From assembly GCA_036771835.1 (NCBI GenBank), contig DAIPGN010000006.1:1-64000 (forward strand): a stretch of DNA of 64,000 nucleotides, read 5' to 3'. The notes below the pieces were generated by a model, which made no database searches, was not told the DNA's origin, and worked only from the letters and a program-made list of their open reading frames with translations. Within the stretch, counting starts at the first letter, position 1; each line of letters starts with the position of its first letter. This document shows positions 54,226-63,217 of this stretch, piece by piece. Position numbers and translations under genes: made by a program. The stretch is from UBA4877 sp002399285. GTDB lineage: Bacteria > Bacillota > Thermoanaerobacteria > Thermoanaerobacterales > UBA4877.

Positions 54226-57200
54226 TTATGCAACTGGCTTAACACAATCTTTGCCCAGTAAATTCTCAAGTCTTTCATATAAATCACCTGAAGGAGCGAC
54301 CCACAAACTTTTCTCGGCCTGCAGTTTTTTATTTTCCTTTTCAAAATATATGACCACCGGGGTGTTGCCCCTATGTTGTTTAAGTATGGTTTTGATCTCA
54401 TTCAATATATTGCCGTTGAAGCCGCTGGGCACCCTGATATACAGCTTACCCGCGGCAGAGGACATCGGAAAGATCTCATCACACAGCACCTTTGGCTCTT
54501 CTTCTTCCTTTATGCTTATCCTTCCCCTTACAAAGACGGGCCGATCCTCGGCTAAAATGTTACGGTACTCGTCATAGACGGCCGGAAACACTATCGTCTC
54601 TATGGACCCATAGTAGTCCTCAATAGTCACAAAGGCCATTATGTTATTCTTTCTCGTAAATATGGTCCTGCACTCGGTTATTATTCCGCCGATCGTTACC
54701 GGTTGACCGTCCGTCAGGTTCATCTGTCTTTCGTCATCATTCTTAAAATCAAGACTGGTTGCGGTAACCGTTGAACTTATCTCCTTTTCATACTGATCCA
54801 GCGGATGCCCTGAGAGGTATATGCCCAGCATCTCCTTTTCAAAATTCAAAAGCACGTCGTATGGATATTCCTTTATATCAGGATAATCTTCGGGTGGAGC
54901 GGAACCTGAAAAGAGAGACATCTGGCCGGAAAAGTTATCCTTTTTCCGCTTGGAAAACCCGTCCATCATTTCTTCATATACGGACATGAGCTGAGACCTT
55001 TTTACATTAAAGCTATCAAAAGCTCCCGATTTTATTAGACTCTCTATTGTCTTTTTATTTACCGAATTCAGATCTACCCTGGATATGAAGTCCTTAAACC
55101 CCTTATAGAGTCCGTTCTTCCTGACGTCGACCACGTTTTTTACCGCATTTCTTCCCACATTCTTTATTGCAGCCAGGCCGAACCTTATATTGCCGCCCAC
55201 CGCCGTAAACTCCTCCTCGCTCTCGTTTATATCCGGCGGCAATACCTTGATCCCTTTCTTCCTGCATGACTGTATATAGAACGCCACCTTGTCCATGTTG
55301 TCTACCACGCTATTCTGTATGGCGGCCATAAATTCCACGGGATAGTAGTATCTCAGATATGCCGTCTGGTATGCCACTATGGCATATGCGGCGGCATGCG
55401 ACTTATTGTAGGCATAATTAGCAAAATCGATCATTTCGTCGAAGATATGATCGGCCACATCTTCCGGCACGCCCTTTCGTATCGCCCCCGGCACTTCTAC
55501 GCTGCCATCCTCCCCGGTTATACCGTGGATAAAATTCTCCCTCTCTTTCTGCATAACATCCATCTTCTTTTTTGACATGGCACGCCTTACCATATCCGAT
55601 CTGCTCAGAGAATAGCCGGCAAGATCCCTTACTATCTGCATCACCTGCTCCTGATACACCATGCAGCCATAGGTGACTTCCAGGATCGGCTTTAGCAGCG
55701 GATGTTCATACTCAATCTCATTGGGATGATTCTTATTGTATATATATCTCGGTATTTGGCCCATGGGGCCCGGCCGGTAAAGTGAGATACCCGCTATGAT
55801 ATCCTCAAGATCCGACGGCTTCAGATCCCTCATAAACTGTCTCATGCCTCGGCTCTCCAACTGGAACACCCCGTCGGTATCACCGGAGGATATCATATCA
55901 TACACCCTGTGGTCGTCATAGTCCAGCTTGTCAAGGTCTATATCGATCCCGCGGTACTTCTTCACGCTTGCTATGGTATCCCTGATGACCGTCAGTGTCC
56001 TGAGGCCGAGAAAATCCATCTTTAAAAGCCCCAATTCCTCCAGATTACCCATAGGATATTGTGTTATTATGGCGTCCTCATTCTTCTGAAGCGGAACGAT
56101 ATCGGTAAGCGGAAAGCGGGATATGACTACCCCGGCGGCGTGAGTAGAGGTATGTCTCGGCAGACCTTCCAGCCTTTTTGCCATATCTATCAGAGTCTTT
56201 ACGTTATCATCGGAATCATATCTTTCCTTTAGGTCGGGATTTAATTCCAAGGCCCTGTCTATGGTCATATTCAGCTCAAAGGGTATCATCTTGGCTATGG
56301 AGTCCACCTCGCCGTAGCTCATGTCCAGGGCACGTCCTACGTCCCTGATCGCCGCCCTGGCCGCCATTGTACCGAATGTAACTATCTGGGCCACTCTGTC
56401 TTTTCCATATTTTTTCACCACATACTCTATAACCTCGCCCCTCCGCTCATAGCAGAAGTCGCAGTCGATATCGGGCATGCTCACCCTGTCTGGATTCAGG
56501 AAGCGTTCAAACAGCAGGTTATACCGTATGGGATCTATTCTGGTTATGCCGAGCGTATAGGCCACCAGACTGCCCGCCGCAGAACCGCGGCCGGGGCCCG
56601 TCACTATATTGTTCTCTCTGGCAAACCGGATAAAATCCCAAACAATGAGAAAATAGTCCACATAACCCATCTTTTTTATGACGGAGAGTTCATAGTCAAG
56701 CCGGTCCGTAAGATCGCTTCCGATGTTATCATATCTTTTGGCCAGGCCGTCATTGCACAGCTTTTTAAGGAATGAAAAATTGTCGTAGCCTTCCGGCACC
56801 GGGAACTCCGGCAAATACACCCGGTCAAACTCAAAATTGACGTTGCACCTATCCGCAATCAGCACCGTATTTTCAATGGCTTCGGGAGCATAGCTGAACA
56901 GCTCCGACATCTCCTCCGAGGACTTCAGATAAAATTCTGAGGACTCGAAGCGCATTCTGTCCTGATCTCCTACCTTTTTATTTGTTTGTATACATAAAAG
57001 AATATCCTGGGCCTGTGCATCCTCTTTAAATATATAATGGATATCGTTGGTGGCCACCAGAGGTATACCGGTGTCTTTCGAAAGATTCATAAGACCCTTT
57101 ATTACTTCCTTTTCCACGGCCAGACCATGATCCTGAAGCTCCAGAAAAAAATTGCCCTGCCCAAATATCTCATTGTACATCAGCGCAATCTTTTTGGCGC

Positions 57201-57660
57201 CCTCATAGTCACCGTAGGTCAGCCGCGAGGGTATCTCTCCCCCCACGCACGCCGATAGAACTATAAGCCCCTCATGGTATTGTTTAAGGAGCTCATGATC
57301 GACCCTTGGTTTATAGTAGAAACCGTCCAGCGAAGCCTTGGAAATCAACTTTACCAGATTTTTATAACCCGTGTTATTTTCCGCCAGCAGTATCAGGTGA
57401 TATTGCTCCCTGTCCAGAGTGGGGTCGCAGTCTTTTATAGTCCGTTGAGCTACATAGGTCTCGCAGCCTATGATCGGCTTTATAGAATACTTTTCACATT
57501 CCCTGTAAAAATCTATAACCCCATACATATACCCATGATCGGTAATAGCTATACTGTCGAAGCCCATTTCTTTAGCCGTCTTTATAAGCTCAGGAATACG
57601 GCATGCCCCGTCCAAAAGGCTGTATTCCGTATGAAGATGTAAATGTGTAAATCCCGGCAT
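54226..57660 (-). CDS. dnaE: DNA polymerase III alpha subunit (DnaE type)
   Basis: 1144 residues. N-terminal PHP domain (FTHLHLHTEYSLLDGACR), palm with the catalytic acidic motif MPDIDCDFCYERRGEVI, fingers, tandem helix-hairpin-helix, and C-terminal OB-fold (VTIGGIITECRTIFTRKNNI) and tau-binding region. The lack of an internal 3'-5' exonuclease separates it from PolC. The ATG at 57660 lies 7 bp after AGGTG; the GTG at 57669 is rejected. Confidence 0.97.
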   Translation of the reverse strand: MPGFTHLHLHTEYSLLDGACRIPELIKTAKEMGFDSIAITDHGYMYGVIDFYRECEKYSIKPIIGCETYVAQRTIKDCDPTLDREQYHLILLAENNTGYKNLVKLISKASLDGFYYKPRVDHELLKQYHEGLIVLSACVGGEIPSRLTYGDYEGAKKIALMYNEIFGQGNFFLELQDHGLAVEKEVIKGLMNLSKDTGIPLVATNDIHYIFKEDAQAQDILLCIQTNKKVGDQDRMRFESSEFYLKSSEEMSELFSYAPEAIENTVLIADRCNVNFEFDRVYLPEFPVPEGYDNFSFLKKLCNDGLAKRYDNIGSDLTDRLDYELSVIKKMGYVDYFLIVWDFIRFARENNIVTGPGRGSAAGSLVAYTLGITRIDPIRYNLLFERFLNPDRVSMPDIDCDFCYERRGEVIEYVVKKYGKDRVAQIVTFGTMAARAAIRDVGRALDMSYGEVDSIAKMIPFELNMTIDRALELNPDLKERYDSDDNVKTLIDMAKRLEGLPRHTSTHAAGVVISRFPLTDIVPLQKNEDAIITQYPMGNLEELGLLKMDFLGLRTLTVIRDTIASVKKYRGIDIDLDKLDYDDHRVYDMISSGDTDGVFQLESRGMRQFMRDLKPSDLEDIIAGISLYRPGPMGQIPRYIYNKNHPNEIEYEHPLLKPILEVTYGCMVYQEQVMQIVRDLAGYSLSRSDMVRRAMSKKKMDVMQKERENFIHGITGEDGSVEVPGAIRKGVPEDVADHIFDEMIDFANYAYNKSHAAAYAIVAYQTAYLRYYYPVEFMAAIQNSVVDNMDKVAFYIQSCRKKGIKVLPPDINESEEEFTAVGGNIRFGLAAIKNVGRNAVKNVVDVRKNGLYKGFKDFISRVDLNSVNKKTIESLIKSGAFDSFNVKRSQLMSVYEEMMDGFSKRKKDNFSGQMSLFSGSAPPEDYPDIKEYPYDVLLNFEKEMLGIYLSGHPLDQYEKEISSTVTATSLDFKNDDERQMNLTDGQPVTIGGIITECRTIFTRKNNIMAFVTIEDYYGSIETIVFPAVYDEYRNILAEDRPVFVRGRISIKEEEEPKVLCDEIFPMSSAAGKLYIRVPSGFNGNILNEIKTILKQHRGNTPVVIYFEKENKKLQAEKSLWVAPSGDLYERLENLLGKDCVKPVA

Positions 57661-57665
57661 TATAA

Positions 57666-58967
57666 TCACCTGCTTTTAAACATTCTGACTGATAGAATAC
57701 CCCTTGCCAACTTATCTTCTCCCGACAAAACGGTTATCTCCACCTTGCTGAAGTTTCTGCTCATATCTATGACCTCAGCCAATATGACGATTCGTGAATC
57801 TATCTGTATGGGACGTGTATAAAAAATATTGAAATTCTCGACCTCGGCTTCATAGCGCTTATTGCCGATCACGGCAGCCAAACCCGCCGCGGCCATAAGC
57901 AAAGAAAGCGACGGAAAACTGGCCATACCGCCATGACTTAACATGAGTGCAGGTACGGTACCCGTAAATGTCGCTTTATTTTGTTCAAATACGGCTTCGA
58001 AGTTCTTCAAAAGCAGATCCTCTATGGTTTCCTCCACCTGAGGTTGGTTATACATATACTGCAGGGCCTTTATAACGTCCTCTCTGGATATGATGCCGAC
58101 CAGTTTTTTTCCGTCAACTACCGGCATGAGCTCTATGCCCTGCCAAACCATCGTATGAGCAGCATAGGCAACCGTCATATCCACGGCGGCCGAGATGGGA
58201 TTCCTCATCATTATATTGCCTATAAGCTCATCGTGACCTGAATCTGCAACATCTCTCGTGGTAATAATGCCTACAAGATCTCCCTTGTCGTTTATAACGG
58301 GGAATCGCGTATGTCCCGTTTTCAGGACCATATCCTTCCAAATGTCCATGTTGTCTCCGGGCTTCAAGCACAGAGGTGACTTTATCATCACGTCTTTTAC
58401 AAAGAGTATCTCCTTTTTCCGCATTTTAAAATATATTGCCCTATTGATCAAAGTAGCGGCAGTAAACGTATCATAGTCGGTCAGTATCACCGGGAGTTTC
58501 ATTTCATCAGCCATAACCTCTATATCCTGGGAACACTTAAATCCACCCGTAACAAGCAGCCCGCAGCCCCTGGACAGTCCGACCAACTGAGCATCCTCCC
58601 TATTTCCTATAATTAGAATATCTCCCGGCGTAATATACTTTTCTATTATGTCGGGAGTCATGGCACCGATAAATAACTTATTTACCCTTTTATAAAGGCC
58701 CTTTTTGCCGGCTATACATGTACCGCCCACAATATTTACTAATTCTGAGTACGTAAATTTCTCGATATCACTATCGGCATTGTTTTCTACCCTTATCGTA
58801 CCGACCCTTGGTATGGTATTTACATACCCCTGAGCTTCCGCTTCCTTAATGGCACGATAAGCCGTACCCTCGCTGACGCCAAGCTCCATGGATATCCCTC
58901 TTACCGAAATCTTTGCTCCCGGTATAAGCTCTTTAATATAATTGATTATCTTGTTATGTTTAGTCAT
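57666..58967 (-). CDS. DRTGG/CBS/hot-dog regulatory protein (YtoI-like)
   Basis: 433 residues. Order: N-terminal HTH (about 15-65, VRGISMELGVSEGTAYRAIK), a DRTGG domain (about 80-190), two CBS motifs (DVMIKSPLCLKPGD, TTRDVADSG and NPISAAVDM, ISREDVIKAL) and a C-terminal hot-dog thioesterase-like domain (about 330-433). This is the layout of Bacillus YtoI. Ligand and DNA target unknown. Start overlaps the HD-GYP stop by one base (TAATG), so the two are coupled. Confidence 0.88.
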   Translation of the reverse strand: MTKHNKIINYIKELIPGAKISVRGISMELGVSEGTAYRAIKEAEAQGYVNTIPRVGTIRVENNADSDIEKFTYSELVNIVGGTCIAGKKGLYKRVNKLFIGAMTPDIIEKYITPGDILIIGNREDAQLVGLSRGCGLLVTGGFKCSQDIEVMADEMKLPVILTDYDTFTAATLINRAIYFKMRKKEILFVKDVMIKSPLCLKPGDNMDIWKDMVLKTGHTRFPVINDKGDLVGIITTRDVADSGHDELIGNIMMRNPISAAVDMTVAYAAHTMVWQGIELMPVVDGKKLVGIISREDVIKALQYMYNQPQVEETIEDLLLKNFEAVFEQNKATFTGTVPALMLSHGGMASFPSLSLLMAAAGLAAVIGNKRYEAEVENFNIFYTRPIQIDSRIVILAEVIDMSRNFSKVEITVLSGEDKLARGILSVRMFKSR

Positions 58968-60037
58968 TATACCACCTGTTCCATGTCCTCTTTTATGAAC
59001 ATAGTCGGATGCTTCATCAGATCTACCATTTCTCCCATATTCATTCGATTGCCCTTACGGTCATAGATGATCCTGACGATCGGCCGCGTCGGCATCTCTC
59101 TGTTTTCAGAGATGACCAAACCCAGCGATCCATCCGAGAGCTTGACTTTTGACCCTATTGGGTATACGGCAATGCTCTCCAAAAATTTAGATAGAAGCTG
59201 CTCATCAAACTGACGGCTCTCCATCGATATCAAGTAATCCACAGCTCTACTGGGGTTTTCCTTCATCTTGTATGGCCTTTTGGATGTTATGGCATCAAAG
59301 ACATCGGCAATACTCACAATCCTTGCATACTCGTGTATATCTTCCCCCCTCTTTCCAAGCGGATAACCTGTTCCGTCATACCTCTCATGATGAGCTAAAG
59401 CCACATAAGACGATAATTCCGGTATGTTTTTATTCTCCCTTAATACCTCATAGCCTCTGCTAGTATGTGTCTTAACCAATTCATATTCTTCCGGTGTAAG
59501 CGGGCTGAGCTTATTTATTATATCATTGGGTATAAAATTTTTGCCGATATCATGAAGCAGAGCCCCAGTGCCCAGTTCCAACAGTCTTTGTCTGTCATAT
59601 CCCAGTGACAGCCCCAAAACCAACGACAGAACACATACATTGACAGAATGGGTAAATGTGTACTCATTGGTGCTGCGTATATCTGCCAGGTTTACAACCA
59701 CATCTTTATTTTCCAGAATGTATTCCATGATATTGCCGATCAGCTTCATAGATATATAGGCGTCCTCAGTCCTGCTGAGTTTGATTTTATCCATTTCCTC
59801 AGCCATATTTTTTCTGACATTGATCAGCGTTTCTTCCTTGATGGCATCCTCTATAAATATGTCTTTGGAGACCCCGTCCTTGATATAGATATCATCTACA
59901 CCCAGTTCCTGAAGTTTTTCTATATATTTATCAGTTAATCTGATGCCGGCAGACAAAAGTATGTTGCCGTTGGAAGAATATAAATTGCGGCCTACTACAT
60001 CACCTTTTTTAGCATGCTCTAAAAGTATTTTTCGCAT
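58967..60037 (-). CDS. HD-GYP domain protein, probable c-di-GMP phosphodiesterase
   Basis: About 356 residues. An N-terminal domain (about 1-115) without a recognised sensor, then the HD domain with FTHSVNVCVLSLVLG, GALLHDIGKNFIPNDIINK and the GYP motif HHERYDGTGYPLG at about 216-228, all complete. This family hydrolyses cyclic di-GMP. The C-terminus (about 280-356) is an extra strand-rich region. ATG at 60037 after AGGGGG. Between whiA and the YtoI-like gene. Confidence 0.92.
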   Translation of the reverse strand: MRKILLEHAKKGDVVGRNLYSSNGNILLSAGIRLTDKYIEKLQELGVDDIYIKDGVSKDIFIEDAIKEETLINVRKNMAEEMDKIKLSRTEDAYISMKLIGNIMEYILENKDVVVNLADIRSTNEYTFTHSVNVCVLSLVLGLSLGYDRQRLLELGTGALLHDIGKNFIPNDIINKLSPLTPEEYELVKTHTSRGYEVLRENKNIPELSSYVALAHHERYDGTGYPLGKRGEDIHEYARIVSIADVFDAITSKRPYKMKENPSRAVDYLISMESRQFDEQLLSKFLESIAVYPIGSKVKLSDGSLGLVISENREMPTRPIVRIIYDRKGNRMNMGEMVDLMKHPTMFIKEDMEQVV

Positions 60038-60057
60038 TCGCATCCCCCTGTCTAAGC

Positions 60058-61008
60058 TTATACATCCCTGCTCCTTAAGGCCTCTGCAATTTCGTCCAGT
60101 TTTCTGAGTCTATGATTTATCCCCGATTTTCCTATTTTGGGGATCATCATCTCCCCCAGCTCTTTCAAACTGGCATTTTCGTGTTCCAGTCTCAGCCTTG
60201 CAACCTCTCGCAGTCCCTCAGGAAGATGCTCCAAACCCATTTTTTCTTTAATGTAGTTTATGTTCTCTCTCTGTCTTACCGCAGCATTTACCGTCTTGTC
60301 CAAGTTTGCCGTTTCACAATTTACCAACCTGTTTATATTATTTCGTATTTCTTTGAAAGCTCTGATATTTTCCAATGAAAGCAGCGATTGAAAGGCACCC
60401 ATTAATTTAAGTGCATCGGATATCTTGTCTCCTTCTTTTAAGTATACAACATAATGATTTTTTCTTTCAATTGTTTTTGCGCCCAACCCATAATGATTTA
60501 AAAGATGTTTTAAAGATGTGGCGTAACTAAGATTATCGGTAACAAACTCCATATGGTAGTTCTTTTCGGGATCGGTAAGCGAACCGCATCCTAAAAAAGC
60601 TCCTCTTATATAGGCCCTTTTGCAGCAGTTTCTTCGGATTATATCTTTATCGATACTGTAACTTATATCGGTATTACCGGTCTCGCCTATTTTGATGATA
60701 CCAAGGTCTGAAAGAATGTCCTTCTTGTCTGTGCCCAGATTCAGCGTATAGTTATTGTTTTTATTTAAATGATGATTTTTAGTGACAATAATTTTAGCTT
60801 TTATCCCATACTGCTCTTTAAAAAAAATGAATAGAAGACGCGCTATGGCAGCGTTTTCAGTATTTATATTGAATCCTATGTTCATGTTTCCCAATAAAAC
60901 TATACTTCCCGAACAGTGAAGCAGGGCGGAGAGCTCCGCCTTTATACAGCAAGTCTTTTCCGGTACTATCCTCACCAGTTCTTCTTTTACATTCATGGAA
61001 AACGACAC
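60058..61008 (-). CDS. whiA: WhiA, sporulation/cell division regulator
   Basis: 316 residues. N-terminal LAGLIDADG-like fold (TCCIKAELSALLHCSGS, CKRAYIRGAFLGCGSLTDPEKNYH) and a C-terminal helix-turn-helix (LPEGLREVARLRLEHENASLKELGEMM). WhiA is a DNA-binding protein for sporulation in actinomycetes and nucleoid/division in Bacillus. The GTG at 61008 gives VSFSMNVKEEL, matching the family N-terminus, with AAGGG 8 bp upstream. Unusually not beside rapZ and the YvcK-type gene. Confidence 0.93.
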   Translation of the reverse strand: MSFSMNVKEELVRIVPEKTCCIKAELSALLHCSGSIVLLGNMNIGFNINTENAAIARLLFIFFKEQYGIKAKIIVTKNHHLNKNNNYTLNLGTDKKDILSDLGIIKIGETGNTDISYSIDKDIIRRNCCKRAYIRGAFLGCGSLTDPEKNYHMEFVTDNLSYATSLKHLLNHYGLGAKTIERKNHYVVYLKEGDKISDALKLMGAFQSLLSLENIRAFKEIRNNINRLVNCETANLDKTVNAAVRQRENINYIKEKMGLEHLPEGLREVARLRLEHENASLKELGEMMIPKIGKSGINHRLRKLDEIAEALRSRDV

Positions 61009-61089
61009 GGATATCACCCTTCTTATGTATAATGCCGATTGGCCGAAAATAGGTTCTATACATATCTATTATATAACAAAAGAAGCAAA

Positions 61090-61117
61090 AATAAAAAACC
61101 GCTTTTTAAAAGCGGTT
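61090..61117 (-). terminator. terminator of the activase cluster
   Basis: AACCGCTT and AAGCGGTT form a perfect 8-bp stem with a 5-base loop, followed by TTTTATTTTT; it overlaps the stop codon of the first activase gene. Confidence 0.85.
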
Positions 61118-62102
61118 AGGCCCTATTTAGGCTGCTTTCCTTATTGTATATGCTGTTTGTCCATTTGCCGCACTTATCGCCCCATCTGGCCAAGACACAG
61201 CCATTCTGTACGAACTCTACTACCTCGCACATATTGGCACATCCGTTGCAGTCAAAGCCATTATTCACAAAACTCATATCCGATATCTCAAATCCCTTGA
61301 ACCTTGTAACATCTTGTCTTTTTACGGCTTCTTCGGCTAACAGCGCCGCGCCGATCGCACCCATGATCCCATAATATTCGGGCACAACGACATCCATACC
61401 GAGTGCCCTTTCAAATGCCGCCTTTATGCCCTTATTGGCAGCGACTCCGCCCTGAAACAATATGGGCTCCGCTATATCTTTACCCTTTCCTATATTGTTG
61501 AGATAGTTCCTGACCAGCGCTTCGCACAGGCCGTTGATTATCTCTTCCGTAGAATAACCCAGCTGCTGTTTATGTATCATATCAGACTCTGCAAATACCG
61601 TGCATCTGCCTGCTATTCTGACAGAGGTATTGGCTTTTAGCGCCATATCGCCGAATTTTTCAATGGGTATGCCAAGCCTGTATGCCTGCTGATCCAAAAA
61701 GGAACCCGTTCCCGCGGCACACACGGTATTCATCGCAAAATCGGTCACGATGCCGTTCCGCAAGATTATAATCTTAGAATCCTGACCGCCGATTTCCAAT
61801 ATAGTATGTACATCCGGCAGAATACGGCTGGATGCCACTGCATGAGCGGTGATCTCATTCTTTACTATGTCGGCTCCTACGATGAGACCTGCAAGCTGCC
61901 TACCGCTTCCCGTAGTCCCTACGCCGCAAACTTTGACATTGCCGTCTAGTCTGTCTCCGATCTGCCGTATACCATCCTGTACAGCTTTGATAGGCTGCCC
62001 CTGAGTCCTCAAATATACGCTGTCCAGTACATTTCCATCTTCATCTATCAGAGCTATATCTGTACTCACTGAGCCAACATCCACTCCAAGATATGTTTTC
62101 AT
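61116..62102 (-). CDS. acyl-CoA dehydratase activase (HgdC-like ATPase)
   Basis: 328 residues, actin-like ATPase fold (LGVDVGSVSTDIALID, VCGVGTTGSGRQLAG, ILEIGGQDSK). Cys128 in NTVCAAGTGSFLD and Cys167 in AGRCTVFAESDM match the pair that bridges the dimer 4Fe-4S cluster in 2-hydroxyglutaryl-CoA dehydratase activators. The C-terminus adds a Cys-rich tail (DCNGCANMCEVV, GDKCGKW). It feeds electrons, driven by ATP, into a dehydratase or a related reductase. Next to two related genes; the true partner is not in the window. Confidence 0.92.
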   Translation of the reverse strand: MKTYLGVDVGSVSTDIALIDEDGNVLDSVYLRTQGQPIKAVQDGIRQIGDRLDGNVKVCGVGTTGSGRQLAGLIVGADIVKNEITAHAVASSRILPDVHTILEIGGQDSKIIILRNGIVTDFAMNTVCAAGTGSFLDQQAYRLGIPIEKFGDMALKANTSVRIAGRCTVFAESDMIHKQQLGYSTEEIINGLCEALVRNYLNNIGKGKDIAEPILFQGGVAANKGIKAAFERALGMDVVVPEYYGIMGAIGAALLAEEAVKRQDVTRFKGFEISDMSFVNNGFDCNGCANMCEVVEFVQNGCVLARWGDKCGKWTNSIYNKESSLNRA

Positions 62103-62134
62103 ATTTATGCCTCCATAATAACGAACAAGAAGTT

Positions 62135-63217
62135 TTAACAGTATGTATTTACAAAATTCATATTTCTTCTCCTCATAAGGAGATCAACAAATGCCTCTAT
62201 ACGTGTGCGATACCCAGCCTGGCCTGTATTCTCATCAAAGCTTAAAGACATTACCGGTATATCCAGGTCTTTGCTCATCTTACTCAATATAGCCTTTGAT
62301 ACAACCTCAGGAGTACAGGTGAACGGGAATATTTGGATAACACCGTCGTAGCCGTCATCTGCACAAAGCCGTGTGTTGCCTATGGTATAAATGGCATGTC
62401 CCCCTATTACCTGGTTTAAATAAGGCGAGGCCGTTCTCTTTATTTTACTGAGCCTCCAGGGCATTATACAGGAAAACACAACATCAGTTATGTACTCCGT
62501 TTTTTTAACCTCTACACCCTGCTCATTGAGTTCCTTAAATATATCCTGACTGGCAAAAGGTTCTACAAGCAGATATATCTCCCCGACCACGGCAATACGT
62601 AGCGTAGTATCTGCAGGCTTCGTAAGAGACTTCATCTCCTTGATGGCCTCCAGGCTCAGCCTTTTAATTTCCCTTACATCAGAGGTCCGGTCGATATAAT
62701 TTACGTATTCATTATATTTCTGTGTCACTATACCCCTGCGGGATTCATGGGCACGCAGAACAAGAAGAGCCTTTTCCATCTTATCGAGGTATATCATCTT
62801 TTGCCATGCAATCTTCCCTGCATTTATTACATCTTTTAGCGTCATATCTGGAAAAAGCGAAACCACATTTTTGATAAATCCCTTCAGATCGCCATGAGGA
62901 GGTTCAACTATTATAATCTTTGGATTGTAACCCATATCCCTTACTATCTCGCGCTGCACCTGGCCGTAGTATCCAAATCTGCACGGTCCGAATCCTCCAA
63001 GCATAATAATCGTATCCGCCCCTTTTTCCATGGCTTCAACAAAATTGCCAAGGGTGATCTTCAGCGGCAGACATGCAAACTCCGGACAGTTACGCACCCC
63101 TATTGAAAGAGTTTTTTCAGTAATAGGTGGGGGAACAACCACTTCTTTTCCCATGCCTTCAAAGAAGGCCTTAAGTATTATATCAAGATTTCCCATATGT
63201 GGATATGTCAATTTCAT
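62135..63217 (-). CDS. activase-associated protein (COG3581-like)
   Basis: About 360 residues. Has GVRNCPEFACLPLKITLGNF, TIIMLGGFGPCRFGYYGQVQ and a C-terminal FPFTCTPEVVSKAIL; conserved Cys in each suggests a metal or Fe-S role. It resembles the 2-hydroxyacyl-CoA dehydratase (HgdB-like) scaffold that accompanies activases. ATG at 63217, with AAGGAGG upstream, shares one base with the stop of the next gene upstream. Confidence 0.82.
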   Translation of the reverse strand: MKLTYPHMGNLDIILKAFFEGMGKEVVVPPPITEKTLSIGVRNCPEFACLPLKITLGNFVEAMEKGADTIIMLGGFGPCRFGYYGQVQREIVRDMGYNPKIIIVEPPHGDLKGFIKNVVSLFPDMTLKDVINAGKIAWQKMIYLDKMEKALLVLRAHESRRGIVTQKYNEYVNYIDRTSDVREIKRLSLEAIKEMKSLTKPADTTLRIAVVGEIYLLVEPFASQDIFKELNEQGVEVKKTEYITDVVFSCIMPWRLSKIKRTASPYLNQVIGGHAIYTIGNTRLCADDGYDGVIQIFPFTCTPEVVSKAILSKMSKDLDIPVMSLSFDENTGQAGYRTRIEAFVDLLMRRRNMNFVNTYC

